This document shows positions 22,094 to 34,400 of a stretch of DNA of 64,000 bases, in pieces. Each line of letters starts with the position of its first letter. Positions within the stretch are counted from its first letter, which is position 1. The position numbers and the translations under genes are program-made. Source of the DNA: Xylona heveae TC161 (lineage: Eukaryota; Ascomycota; Xylonomycetes; Xylonales; Xylonaceae); assembly GCF_001619985.1 (NCBI RefSeq), contig NW_017264201.1, forward strand, positions 806,001 through 870,000. Reading direction: 5' to 3'. The notes under the pieces are model-generated. The model ran no database searches. It was not told where the DNA came from and saw only the letters and a program-made list of their open reading frames with translations.

Positions 22094-23922
22094 CTAATTC
22101 TTCACGTAGAGATCTACATATTGGTCTACATCCATCTCTTCGAGTCTCTTTGCATCATTGCCCAAATCAATCAGCTCCCTTACCCTCTCTGGCGAATAAT
22201 GTGGCTCCAGGTGCCGCTTGTACTTGGCCAAAATCTCCGGCTTCGCCTCCACTCTACGGAGCTTGTGTCCAAGAGGCGCTTCTACTGATACTTCATCCAG
22301 TGTTTGTCCGTCATTTAATGTCACGGTGAGAGCGTTGGCAATCGTTCGAAGGTTGGGGTCGTGGTAGTCTTGGGTGAACTGCGGATCCTCAACACACTGG
22401 ATACGCTTGCGAAGATCCTCAAGAAGGGGCGATGTAGCAGCCTCGCTGCCGTCAGTGTAGTCCGTTGCTTCAAGACGGTTGAACACAAGCATAGTCGCAA
22501 CCATATACTATAGACAATTAGCAATCTCCTAAAATTCCAGAGTTCATCGGAGAACCTACCTGAATACAGTGGTCACGGTCGGCGAAATTGTCCAGCGGCT
22601 TCAATTGCTTGTCAATGATACGCACACATGCCTCATGCGTACGGATAGTGACACTCTTGATGTCTTGGGCCGACTTGCCCATCTTTTGTAGTTTATCGTA
22701 TATAATCTTTGCTGCTTCAATGGCAGTTTGGGAATGGAATTCGGCTATATTCTCAAGGTCAATATTTGGTACGTGTTGAAGTAGGTTGAATAATGTACTC
22801 ACCCGGATACGACACTTTGAACAATACATTTTCCATGACATAGCTGCCATAGGGTCTCTGAAATCTAAACTTTTGGCCATTAAAATTGACGTCGTAGAAG
22901 CCCCAGACTGGCGCGGACAGGACGCTCGGCATGCCGCCTTCGCCAGCCATGACTTTGAGAGCCAAATTGACAGCGCGCTCGCATGCATCGCCTGCAGCCC
23001 ACGACTTTCGCGACATTGTATTCGGAGAGTGTCGGTAGGTGCGCATGCTCTGACCATCGCACCAGGCCTGAGAGACCACATCCGCAGTCTGTTGCTCTGA
23101 GAGACCCAGCATCTTGGACACGACAGCAGCAGTGGCAACCTTGACCAAGACTACATGGTCAAGGCCAACTTTATTAAACGAGTTTTCCAAAGCCAGGCAT
23201 CCTTGAATCTCGTGTGCCTTGATCATGCCCTCCAAGACGTCCTTGACCTTGAGAACTTTGCCATTGGCAAGCTTCTTCCCGGCGCGGTTTGTGCGTGAGA
23301 TCCAATCAGCTACCGCAAGAATTCCGCCAAGGTTATCCGAAGGATGACCCCATTCCGCGGCGAGCCAGCAGTCGTTGTAGTCGAGCCACCGAATCATTGC
23401 GCCGATATTGAAAGCTCCGCGAACAGGGTCGAGCTGATATGGTGTGCCAGGCACCCGGGTGCCATTGGGAACGGTCGTGCCCTCAACAATGGGACCAAGT
23501 AGCTTTGTGCATTGTGGGAAGTTGAGCGCTGCTAAGCCGCAGCCTAGGGTATCTAGGAACACGAAACGTGCGGTATCATACTAAATTGTTGACTTCGATA
23601 TTAGTATCTCAACAAAACTGGTCTCAACCATGATTAAGACTAAAATACGCACAGCAAGATCGGAATCAATCTTATAATTATGCACATAATTTGCAATGTC
23701 CGTCAGTTCCGAGTCGTAGACAGCTGAACCTGGAGCAGGCGGTGCAGACGCCGACTGTAATGATGGCATGGTCGAGAAACGAGCGATGGGTGCTTTCTTG
23801 GCCACTGCTCCAAAATTTGAGCTTATAGAATATGAGATTGGTAGAATTCGACTCGACCAAACTCGGGGGTTTTGTCTAAGGAATTTAGACGTGGAGCGGT
23901 AAAGCAATCGGCTCGAAGCCAT
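22094..23922 (-). CDS. prpD: 2-methylcitrate dehydratase (MmgE/PrpD family), mitochondrial
   Basis: Exons 23922-23653, 23580-22803, 22744-22560 and 22507-22094 give 548 residues, the normal length for fungal PrpD. The first about 50 residues are rich in Arg, Ser and Leu with no acids, fitting a mitochondrial presequence. The body begins near the methionine of MPSLQSAS. PrpD landmarks include [66 protein letters not shown] and [11 protein letters not shown]. The enzyme dehydrates 2-methylcitrate in the methylcitrate cycle, which removes propionyl-CoA from odd-chain fatty acids and amino acids such as Val and Ile. Related MmgE/PrpD proteins, such as cis-aconitate decarboxylase, share these motifs, so specificity is by overall likeness. 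Other methylcitrate-cycle genes are not in the window. Confidence 0.9.
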
Positions 23923-24597
23923 GGTGTTGGTTAGCTTCCCAGGAATTACCGAGAATAGCCTTCCGACTGCCAATGGGCTCAAGTGGAATTATATATAATT
24001 GATGGAAGCAAAACTAAGCCACGAGTTGATTATCAAGGCCAAATCCGGAGAAACAAGAGAAACAGGTATTGCAAATCTGGTCCAGGATTTTTCAGAACTT
24101 GCCAGAGAAACGAAGACGATGATGGAGTGGTTAATGCAAATTATAGCGACTTTGGGGTAAAGCGGGAGGTAGAGCCAAAGGGTGCGGGGGACGGCGGGAG
24201 CTACAGGTCAGGGTAACAGGGTCATATTAGTCTTAGCTGGGGAAATTCCCCCGAGGTTGGGGAGCGACAATAGCCGAACCTCCTCGATACTTGGCCTTTC
24301 TTGGACCACATTCTTCCGACTTCTCTTGTCGTCCTTTTCATCACTTGACCAGATTCTGTGCTGTAGCTGATGGAATCTGTTCATTACCTTGGAAGATATA
24401 ACTGACGTGTTTAGGTCCTGTTCCTCTTTTGGGGGGAGTCGGAAATTTGTCAAAGAATGATTGAGGCTTTGGTATGTTCCGTAGGTTGTTCCGCCATTGT
24501 TCACTAGTAGGACCCTTTTTTTTCACGGTTTATCGTCAGGGTTCATTGCACAATATTATCACAGTTCAGTTCTTATTCTGCACTTGTCAATTCAAAC
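23923..24597. other. Divergent promoter between prpD and the SET-domain gene
   Basis: About 675 bp between two start codons on opposite strands; it probably serves both genes. It includes a poly-T tract at about 24513-24521. No open frame with family resemblance. Confidence 0.5.
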
Positions 24598-26283
24598 ATG
24601 ATTCCAATACATACCCAGTCCTTGTCTGTTCGTAATATCTATATCAGATGCAAAATGCCATCCATCTGCTGCCCATCTCCATTCATCGAGATTTTTCTTG
24701 AAACCCGCACAAGCACACCTCATCATCCCTTCTCTGAACGACCATATTCCTGCATGTTACCAGTGCTTATAAAATCTTTTCCGTCAAAAATGTTCGATTG
24801 GATCTTTCGTCCAAGAAATCTGCTAGGTTCGGGGATCATCCCCAGTGCCTCAATCAACCCTTTGCCTACCATGAACACCACACTCCAGATCTTCCACACC
24901 CAGAATAATCTCATTATGCAGAACAGTACGCATCAGATCATGGCCCAGATATATAGAGATATTAGCGACTCTTCTACCCCAGGCTTGATGCTAAATGCTA
25001 TTGACACTCTGCAAAAGAACCCCTCCCTTGTTCAATTTATTTCTACCTCAGGAAAACCCCCTAATAACACCTCATCGTTGGCCGGCCTGCTATCCCCTTC
25101 AATTCAAAGTGGAATTCTCATCCACTTTTACGAAGCGGCAGCGGTCATCGAGAAGACACGCATCTGGTTAGAATGCATTCAGAGAGGCGAAGAAACGACA
25201 CTTATAAACGAACTCGCCCAGGGCGCAATGAGCAAAGCAACCCTCGAAAGTATGCAGCCTCTTTGCTCTAACACAAATGTATATCAGCATGTTGAAAACC
25301 TTGCAGCTAGGGAATATTTGTCTCGCACTCGTTACAGCGAGGTCGCTTCTTCATGCGGATGGATGATGCTTAGTATTCTCGCAACCTCGGGTGCATTTCG
25401 CGAAGCCACCAAATTGCTTGATCAAACCCAGTGGCAGGCAGTTGGCGAGTGCATCAAAGCGAACTTCCGAAGCATCGAAGTGTTTGCCAAGGTAAGAGGG
25501 CTCAGATGGGATATTCTACTCCCTCCTGGACTTTGCTCGGGTAGCGTCGGCCATATCCCCGTAGACCACCCTCATCACTGGACGGTTCCACTGATCGGCC
25601 CAGCAAGACGACTTCAATACCAAGGACAGTTGCAAATTAACATTGACAGGTGCATCTATAATCCCAACGCCTTTGGCATACTCGGGAGACCACGAAACTG
25701 GCCACTACAATGGCCGTATCCACGCGATCCGACACTTCGAAACTTTGACGACCTCTGCTCCGTATGCTGTACCACCATCTGCGCTTGCCACGAGAAGCCC
25801 ATGGCCCAACCGCTCGTTGAGATTACAGAATATCCTCATAAAGGTAATGGCGTCCGCGCTCTCGAGAGGATCGCAAACAATGCCGTTCTGGGTGAGTACA
25901 TTGGTGAAATCTTACCCGTTCATGCCAACGTTCAAGACGAAGTGTATGGGATGAGTATCTTCGATTCTCGCAGAGTTGCACAGGTAGGAATGATAAGTTC
26001 GGCCATCAAGGGAAACTGGACAAGGTACATCAACCATTCCTGCGAACCAAATTCGGTTTTTGAAACTGTTATTGTTGGCCAACACCGTAAGACTCTTGTT
26101 AAATCCATCAGGGAAATCGACATTTTCGAGGAGATCACCATCGACTATGGTCCGTTTTATTTCGACAGTCAGAAGCTTTGCTGCTGCGGTTCGTTAAGAT
26201 GTAGATATGCCACGCCCGAGCGAGTCGAAGCCAGCAGAAAGTGGGCAGAGAGAATGTACCACGCAAGACAAGCTGGAAGATGA
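24598..26283 (+). CDS. SET-domain protein (putative protein-lysine methyltransferase) with post-SET motif
   Basis: A single open frame of up to 561 residues. A Cys cluster (LCSVCCTTICACHEK, about 386-400) precedes the SET core. The core has GEYIGEI (about 430), RYINHSCEPNSV (about 476-488, the NHSC cofactor and active-site knot) and EEITIDYGPFYF (about 513-524). A post-SET zinc motif CCCGSLRCRY follows at about 529-538. These are the elements expected in an active S-adenosylmethionine-dependent lysine methyltransferase. The N-terminal about 300 residues are helical and unassigned. Start choice is uncertain: the first 64 codons read poorly, and the methionine before Phe-Asp-Trp-Ile-Phe (24790) or the later one before Asn-Thr-Thr (about 24871) may be the real start. 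No intron is evident, unlike almost every neighbour. Target (histone or other protein) is unknown. Confidence 0.82.
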   Translation: MIPIHTQSLSVRNIYIRCKMPSICCPSPFIEIFLETRTSTPHHPFSERPYSCMLPVLIKSFPSKMFDWIFRPRNLLGSGIIPSASINPLPTMNTTLQIFHTQNNLIMQNSTHQIMAQIYRDISDSSTPGLMLNAIDTLQKNPSLVQFISTSGKPPNNTSSLAGLLSPSIQSGILIHFYEAAAVIEKTRIWLECIQRGEETTLINELAQGAMSKATLESMQPLCSNTNVYQHVENLAAREYLSRTRYSEVASSCGWMMLSILATSGAFREATKLLDQTQWQAVGECIKANFRSIEVFAKVRGLRWDILLPPGLCSGSVGHIPVDHPHHWTVPLIGPARRLQYQGQLQINIDRCIYNPNAFGILGRPRNWPLQWPYPRDPTLRNFDDLCSVCCTTICACHEKPMAQPLVEITEYPHKGNGVRALERIANNAVLGEYIGEILPVHANVQDEVYGMSIFDSRRVAQVGMISSAIKGNWTRYINHSCEPNSVFETVIVGQHRKTLVKSIREIDIFEEITIDYGPFYFDSQKLCCCGSLRCRYATPERVEASRKWAERMYHARQAGR

Positions 26284-26584
26284 AGAAAAAGCAGTAAAAC
26301 CTTCGCTGTTTGCTCACAATTTTCTTCCGAATAAAATAGAGTAAGTTCGAGTAGTAGTCCTGCACTAATCAGCCGTTTCCTTCTGATATCACATCGTAGA
26401 TACCATAAGCTAATGAGATCACCAGTCACATGCATTTTTGGTGCTGAAAGATGGAGCATTTCGAAATGAATCCTTTGATAGTAAATGTAGATGGTATTTC
26501 CCAGGAACAATAAGACGGCCTCAAAACGAGGTCTATGAACTCAAAAGGTTTCGGGCATATCCCGAACATTAACACCTTACTAGT

Positions 26585-27869
26585 TTACAACTTGCTAAAG
26601 TTGACTGGTGCCTTCGTCGCCGGACCTTCGGGGGTAACGTAGGCCTGAATTATAATTAGCACATATCGTTAGTGTCACTTTGAGGGTGTATTTGGAAGTC
26701 AAACCTTCGACATGCCGCCGTCGACGACAAAATCGCTTCCGTTGACGAAAGAGCTTTCGTCGCTGGCAAGGAACAGTACAGCATGTGCCTGCTCGATGGC
26801 CTCACCAAAGCGACCGGTGGGAAAGTGAACCTCACGCCGGTGGCGCTTGGGAATGTCATCGCCAAGCCAGTCCTGGAGCAATGGAGTGCTGAACGCCAAA
26901 ATTAATACGGTGATCAACGAATGATAAGATGAAATTTCAAAAGATTGCTTACTTGAGAGGCGCAGGGCAAAGTGAATTAAAGCGGAAACCTAGTTTTAAC
27001 TTAGCACACCCATATCATATGTGGAAATCTGATATACAATACAAACCTTCCCGAGCGTGCACAATAGCAAGCTCGCGGGTCATGGCGAGGACAGCGCCCT
27101 TGCTGGCAGTGTATGCAAGCTGAGGCGTAGCGCTGCCGACTAATGCAACAACACTGGCTGTGTTGATGATGCTGCCCTTTGTCTTCTTGTGCTTGCGTAA
27201 GCTGAGCACGGCATGCTTACATCCATACCATACACCCTTGACGTTGATGCGCTGAGTGAGTTCCCAGATCTTCTCCTCCGTGGCAATGGCATCCGCGTCG
27301 TCAGCGTGCATGATACCGGCATTGTTGAATATGATGTCAAGGCCGCCCCAGGCGTCAAGGTGGGCAACTGCAGCAGCCACGCTCTCTTCCTTGGAGACGT
27401 CGCAGACCATGGTTTCAACCTTGGAGGTAGCATCAGGCAACAATTGCTTGACCTTCTTAATGGCCGCCTCCAATGCCTTGGCGGAGATGTCGGTCATCAA
27501 GACTGAGGCGCCCTCACGTACAAAGAGCACAGTCGTCTCGAAACCGATACCACTGACGAGCTAATGTCAACATAGGAACGATACATGTTTGAGGTACTTG
27601 ATCGATCAAAATCTGAGCAAAGCATAGAAGATAAAAAGCCATGAGATCTAGAAGAAATTTGAAGCCAATCGATATAACGAAGCAAGTATAGGACGCAAGA
27701 TTTCAGAGTATTGAATGGCATATCAAGGCACGTAAAGCGGATGATTGCATTTGGAAGAATTATGCATTTTACATCAGGTCAAGTTGAATGTGACGAGTAC
27801 GTACCCTGCGGCTCCAGTGATGATAGCATTTTTGCCTTGAAGGCGGGGCGCTCTGGATGTGGTCGCCAT
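26585..27869 (-). CDS. Short-chain dehydrogenase/reductase (classical SDR)
   Basis: Exons 27869-27805, 27552-27047, 26989-26953, 26888-26705 and 26644-26585 give 283 residues, the usual SDR size. The cofactor loop is TGAAGGIG; its last part is formed exactly at the exon 1/2 junction (acceptor CGTCAG), which fixes the splice. Other motifs are FNNAG, the catalytic Ser in INTASVVAL and the catalytic pair in AYTASKGAV. The C-terminal part has the family's [16 protein letters not shown]. An Asp after the second beta strand (MTDIS) favours NAD(H) over NADP(H). The substrate is not predictable. The third exon is only 37 nt. No peroxisomal signal is seen at the C-terminus. Confidence 0.93.
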
Positions 27870-28737
27870 CTTTCAATAGTGAGAAAGTTTATCGGAGTGA
27901 TTGATCAAGTGAATTGATCCTCTGTTCCCAGTTGATGATCAGCGGATTCCGATGTTGAAAGGGAGCTCGCCGGACCTTATCGCGGAAGGGCGTCATTGGT
28001 CCTGGGAGTTGTGCTCGCTTATTATGCTTGGCATGTATGTCTTGCATTATTATTATTCTCATCTCGGCTGCAGGGGGAATCATGATAAGATGAGAATGTT
28101 CCTCTGAGTCGCAAATGGAACCCCGCGAAGATCGCTCCAAAAAAGTTGCAATGCTAGACTTTTATTATTATTTTATTGTTCAAGTTTTATTTTCCTATGC
28201 AAGTAGTCGCCAGTCCTTGGGCGATAATAATACGGGTCACGAGGAGAATTAATGGAAAGACTATAGACCATAGCGAACACAATGCAAAGTACCGTAGGAT
28301 AACTGATTGAGGTAAAGCAAATACAAAATTATGCCCGAAATTAGATCAGTATATGGGATGGTCAGATCAGCGCATAAGACTATAAACAATGAACAGGCCA
28401 GAAGAGCTGCGAGACGCTTCGATAGACCATTGATAACATTACAACTAGCTGTTCACTTGATTATCTGCGCAGATTGTACAAGAATACAGAGGTACACGTC
28501 ATATCTGCCGAACGCGGCTAAAATTGCGACCATGAGAAAGGCTGAAAGTGTAGGCGCAAGCGCTTATGAGCAATAGTAAATACCGACAACGAGCTGAATT
28601 GCATGATTTGATTTGAGTAGATAGGGCCTTGGAATACATCCCAAAAAAATCCCATCGAGAAATATCTGCTGTAAATACCCTATAGTCCCAATGCCCACAA
28701 TATACCCAATAATTTTTCGCCCTCTTACGGTCAGAGC
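27870..28737. other. Intergenic region, 0.9 kb
   Basis: Promoter of the SDR gene and AT-rich sequence beyond it. No gene is supported. A 28331-28576 open frame on the plus strand has no family resemblance. Confidence 0.45.
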
Positions 28738-29450
28738 ATGACGGCAGTGGAGGTGGAGAGCCCCTACGGAGCGTACGCATATGACTATTGGTGCGCAACA
28801 TATACTGAGGCACCTTACAGTGCCACTAAAGGTATGGTCACCGACAGCGACAGCGACAGCGACACTGGCAGTAACAGCAGCAGGCAGTCATTGCTTCATG
28901 GTACGTTCTTCCAACCATATTTGTGTTTGTAATTCTCGCACAACTAATTATCTATAAGGTAAGACACGGTGGGTTTGGCTGTGTCTCTAACAAATCCCAG
29001 AAGGCTTTTGAAATTGTTATTTGCTCATCAGAATGCATAATTAGAGGGTTCGTTAGTGACGCTTAACTGTACAAAGGTATTGACTTCCGATTGCCCCACT
29101 GCCAAGAATGCGCGGTGCTACAAGTGTGGCATGATAAAATACCGTCCTAGCTAAGCATCCACTAACAGTTAACCGTACAGTGGTACATGCGGTAGACTGA
29201 CAAGAATACAGTGGTAAGTGTGTGTTGGACGGCGTTTTTGCCTAAGAAAAATTGCTAGATGATGATTATTGTTCCGCTATTTCATTCTAGAGCATACCCG
29301 AAAGCATAACAGGTATAATATGGCTGTATTTCTTGAATCAATGTAACAATGCCATTGAGTGGCATGGTTTTATCGCAGATACTTCGTCGACAAAAGATTA
29401 ACGAGGCTCCATAATTTGACGCTAGTTACCCAGGTAAGCGCTGCGACTAT
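28738..29450 (+). pseudogene. Possible decayed protein-kinase-like gene
   Basis: An open frame starting at 28738 gives an acidic Ser/Asp-rich N-terminus with (Asp-Ser)4. After an intron-like gap (GTACGT...ATAAG), RHGGFGCVS appears near 28965-28990 and resembles a kinase Gly-rich loop, but the only splice that reaches it is out of frame. Further on, short peptides that look coding (for example HTRKHNRYNMAVFLES near 29290-29340 and YFVDKRLTRLHNLTLVTQ near 29380-29433, the latter followed by GTAAGC) are in frames that cannot be joined by normal introns. I read this as a relic, possibly related to the kinase-like gene just downstream. It may also be chance; confidence is low. Confidence 0.25.
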
Positions 29451-29858
29451 GTAGCTCCAAACGGACCGGCCTTGTGGGGTGACTCTCTGTTAAAAAACAC
29501 CACTAATTAGCGGGGACATGTACAGGAATTCGGCGAAATTCATAGCTAATAACTTCCGATTCGCTAGCCGCTTCTTTTAATTTAGTTTCGCTATACGCTA
29601 GGTATCCCTGGTATCTAGCTATTTTGTACGCAAAGCCATGACTCGTAGCCGGGACCTTTCGCCTGGCTTAAAAGAATCAGCGGGTCCTCAGTTTTCGTCA
29701 CTGTATGATAGCATCAGGCCAAATAGCCGCTTCCCCCAGTAGCTATTTTCTCGGTGTTTACTGTTGCCTTGCGGCACTCTACTCCATTTTACCATTTCAA
29801 TATATCTCAATCCTATTGACAGCCATCCATCTCTTCTGAAGCCATCCACGCGGCAAAT

Positions 29859-31149
29859 ATGGCTACTGACGCGGAATGGCGATGTTTCCCCGAATTTGGT
29901 CCTCGAGAGCTCAATTTTAATGCAGTGCCACCAGGCGCCACACCTCCAAGAAGATTCTGGACATTTTGTTTGAATTTTGCGCCATCCGAGAAAAAGGGCG
30001 AAATGATAGTATTTTCTGCCCAATATGGCAATGGTGATATGACTCATGATCTTCACGAACGTGAGGACGATTCACTTGAGCAGACCAAAAAGTTCTATGG
30101 TGTATTAGCCACATTGGAGCCACCGTCTCATCCAAATTTCCAAAAGTAAGTCGCTGCCGTTACAGCAGGTGCCGGCCTGTTTGACTATATGCCTTCTTTA
30201 CTCATCTTCACTTTTGGCTTGGAAATTTCTCTTTGCTTTTTTTGTCTCTTTCCCTCTTTGGTTTCTTTAAGCACTATCGCCGTTCTGACAAAGGTCTAGA
30301 TACTTTGGAACAACTCCACAAGGGTGGGTTCGGCTTGAAATGCCCGAGTGCAGAATTATCGAGTTCTTCCAGGCAAATCCCAAGGCGAGGATGCCGGCTG
30401 GTACCATAGGTGCAGACAAACCAAATTTTATTTAGTAAGTCGGCCTTTTTTAACCCGTTGCTCAATTTTTTTTTTATTGTCCTTTTTGTTTCTCTCAGTC
30501 TTCTTAAATTTCCAAGGACCTGTCCAAATCTTGTTCGGTCGACTCGACACCGTCCGTTGATGCGCCCAATAATGCTGATATTATACAACGCAGTTATCGG
30601 TGGGCGATGCAGTTATTGGCTGCATTATCTTTCCTGCATAAGCACGAGTTTTTCCACACACAACTCTATCTGGACAAGCTCTGGCTCCGCAGTGATTTGA
30701 GTCTTGTTTTGTGTAATTTGACCGAGGCTTCACGGCGGGGAAATTGGGATGGTTGCTATTCTGACCCTCCAATTTCATGCGCCCTGCCGTCTGACTACCC
30801 ATACTGTTCAGAGGACCAGCCCGAATCATGGCATACCCCAAAGCATGATCTATTTGCTTTTGGAACAGTTTTATATCTAATCCAAATTGAGACGGTGCTT
30901 GAAAACCCAGAGGATCCACTCACTCCAGAGCAAGAGGAGGTTGCTCTGAGTCTGCCCACGGGAGCCATTACACGAAAATGCTGGGATCAGTTGTATACAA
31001 ACGCCGAGGAAGTAGTGGCTGATCTTAGGGCTGTCATTGAAGCCGAGGGTATTGAGGTTAATGAGCAGAACCAAGTCATTACAAGTGAAGGGCTAGGAAA
31101 TCTCATGGCCGAATTCAACCCACCTCCTGTGATGCCAGATTACCGATAG
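29859..31149 (+). CDS. Pseudokinase-like protein (protein kinase fold without catalytic residues)
   Basis: Exons 29859-30145, 30300-30434 and 30594-31149 join in frame to 325 residues. Kinase-fold cues are HPNFQKYFGTTPQGWVRLEMP (beta 4/5 and hinge region), RWAMQLLAALSFLHKHEFFH (helix E and catalytic-loop start) and PKHDLFAFGTVLYLI (helix F). The catalytic loop reads HTQLYLDKL where an active kinase has HRDxxxxN, the metal-binding DFG is replaced by a Cys-Asn-Leu sequence, and no VAIK-type lysine is evident. It is therefore probably not an active phosphotransferase. Such divergent kinase-like genes are common and fast-evolving in filamentous fungi; roles are mostly unknown. The second acceptor (30593) was chosen because earlier AGs give the wrong frame. 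Confidence 0.72.
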
Positions 31150-31457
31150 ACAGGATACAGTGAAGGATCAAGAATTGTGATAGTTTATCTCAAATACTTG
31201 GAAGGCTTTACTGTGTTAATTGGAGTCAGCTGTGAACAAGGACGAGGCAGCGCAAGGATCGCTTGGCGGATGGTCAGGATATGCTCTTCTACTAAGCTTG
31301 CTAGATATCCGAATAGGAAAAGAGTTGATCAATTAGATCAGCCAAGGAAAATTTTTCTTGTTCGTTTAAACTAACACATATCTACAATCCTCTCATTCCG
31401 TGCATGGTGTTTCCAGACAGAAATAGTTACGAATATCCTTCCACGGCTTCCACCGTC
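31150..31457. other. Intergenic region between convergent genes
   Basis: About 310 bp between the stop codons of the pseudokinase gene and the GH71-GH18 gene. 3' flanking sequence only. Confidence 0.5.
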
Positions 31458-34400
31458 TTAGGTACCGCCCATTCCAATATCTGGTAGATCCAATGAAAAC
31501 TCCGATTGGACCTCTGGAAATGTCTCAGTTGGGAGATTGTCACACGTGAAAGTAAGTCGCAGCTTTTTGGCCTCCCGCTGTGCAACATTTTTCCATTGGC
31601 CATCCAGATTGTCCTTATTATCGCTGCGCGGGTGAGCATGTCAGTTTTTTCCTCGTAACAAACTTTATTTATCAGGAAATGATTCACTTACTTTCGAACG
31701 ATCTGCCATAGGGATTTGGCATTTTCGCGACCGAGCAGAACTATATTGTCAAGAAGTTCGCGAATAAAATTCTTCCATTTCGCCTGTAGAGCAGGGTCTT
31801 GGGCATCTGGATTTACTTCCGCATGCCAGCTGTCAAATTGGCCCATTAAGTCGTACATCCCTTGATAGGATGAACAAAACTTGGCTGAAACTTCCGGGAG
31901 GTTCATGTACGTAAACGCCATGCCAAGCTCTTTGAAGGCTAGCTTTCTTGCCTGTTCACTAAACTTTGAGAACGTATTGGGACTCACTCCTTGATTGCCT
32001 TTAAATAAACGCCCTTTAAGGTTGTTCACGCGTGCACTCAAAATTGTAAGTCTATCTTGATTGCCGCGACCCCGAGCGAATCCAGTACCAAGCTCCATCA
32101 ACAGCCTGTCCATGAAACTATAGATAATTTGTCGGCTCGGTATAGCTGGATCTGAATGGTGGAAAAAGCTTAGCACCTTCACCGAAGGAAAGGGTTTTAT
32201 GGATGAATTATCTTACTTGGAGCTCGCCAGTTGGTGCTGAACCGGGTTACATAATTTGTACCCCAGGTAGAATCCCACTGTGGTTCGGATCGTACGTTGT
32301 TTCCCCTTCTGCGGAGTGCACGGCTTGTAAGTTTCTGACGACGGAAATTTTGTCAAAGCAATTGGCATCCTTACTTTGAGAACCAAGGTAGATAGCCTGA
32401 TATAGTGTAGTCGTTAAAAAATTGTGCCTATGTTCGCATTGGTCAGATCAAGTATCTTTTACTAATTTGTAGGCTCACTAACAATTGTTTGTGCCTCAAA
32501 AACATGCTCGGCTTTGGAAACTTATTGTTAGCCATCGAATCTAGCGGCCCAAGGCATGTTTGGACATACTTTCATAGTCAGTGCGACACTTCTGTCCCTC
32601 TGCATAGTATTCCTCATCGTATACATCTGATCTAAAAACATCCCAGTTGTCACACTCAGCACTAGCATTATGGTAGTACCTATTCAATGTTAACAAAGAT
32701 GTTAGCATTGACAAAAAGATATGTTTATGATTTCCCATTGAAATGGACTTACTTTAAGACTGCAAGAAGGTAAGATTTGGAATCCCTATCCCAGTCGACC
32801 TTGGGAGGATCTATCATTTCATATTGAGGGAAGGACGGATATTGTGGGGACCTGACTTTCTTGCCAAAAACAGATATCGTCTTTTTGCCAGTTGTGATCC
32901 CCCCAATGTTGCGTTTCCCTACTATTGCAGTCGAATTAAAGCCGGTACTGCTGCCCATTTCTTCAAACCCTCTCTTCTTCGATGAATCGTCGGGGTCATC
33001 ACCAGTATCTAAGAAATCATCTATTGCCGATGGATCATTATCATTGTCATCGCTATCTGGATCGTCAGCGGCACCATATATTGCCCTCATGCTAATGCAT
33101 CCACAGCAACCGTTCTTTTCCTCTTCATTTGTAGTAACTTCGCATGTAAATGCTCCGGTTGCCTGGAAGACTACTGACGCAGCGTCGAGGCCTGCAAGAA
33201 CATTGGCTTTTGAGGGAACAGCTGCCGCAAGTGCATTGAACAACTGATTTTTAGTAGCAAGAACGCCGTTTGCTGCTCCATTGGCTGCATGGGCCGCTGA
33301 TTTTACTATATTAGGAAACAGATTTTTGTAAAGTATCAGACGGTTCTCGCCGGGTAAGTAAGTGCCTGTGGGAGTAGACCGGCGTTCGGAGTTCTCTCGT
33401 TTGTAGTTTCCAGACTCCGCCTGGTTGGGAAAGCAATTCCGAGGGCCCGCGACTGAGATTACATTAGCAAAACCCTTTTGCAAGCTTGCCTCCCTCAGCT
33501 TGGCTTGGAAAACTATTCATTGTGCCATAAAAGCTAACTTACCTCCGTATTTGTGAAACATATTGATGAAAAAGTCTCGGCCCCAATTGACAGTCCCCCC
33601 TCTCTGCATATTAGTGCTATGTGTTGCACTGCCTAAGACATACATGCAGGTTTGGTCCGGAAAACTTGTGTTATCTGCAGAAAATACAAGGGAACTCTCG
33701 ACAGTAAGGGACATGTCGGGCATAGTCCCAACGTTGGAAGCAATAGACGATGGCAAGTTCAATGAGACAGATAACCCCTAGACATCGCGATGCGCATTAG
33801 CAAAGCCCCTTCAATGAGAAATAAAAGAGGAATATTACCAATTTTGCAATAGCAGAAGCTGATATTGATCCTGCGGTATTGCCATCAGGATTAAGAGTAT
33901 TTGGGAAAAGTTGCCCAGTGGAAAAGATTGCAGGATCATTGCCATGTAAGCTTTCGTCTCCTGAAGGAGGGAAGTGCCTTTTGAAAGAGCATTAGCTTCA
34001 TGAATATCCACATAAAACTTCTGAGTGACCCGTACTGAATAGTGTTGGGGAGATCTTGGATAACCCTCCCGCTTGAATATCTGCATCATCATATTAGTTT
34101 TAAATACTGCATAAAATTTGGTAGGTCTGACGTGCCCATTCCACTCTACTCCCTCTGCTCCAACATCTCCACCATTTGTACCTATGGAACCGTAAGCAAC
34201 ACTGCTGTCCATTAGTAGCTATTGTAGTTCTGATACATACCTGCCGTGTATTGAACCACTAAATAAGGATCAAATTTCATTAATCCTTTGAAAAGACTAA
34301 ATCCTCCTTGATGCATTGTGTCGGCTTGCGAAATCATAGGGTTGGAATGGATTCGGTCAGCGTCGAACCTCCCTACTCCACTGAGCTCTGCACTGAGTAA

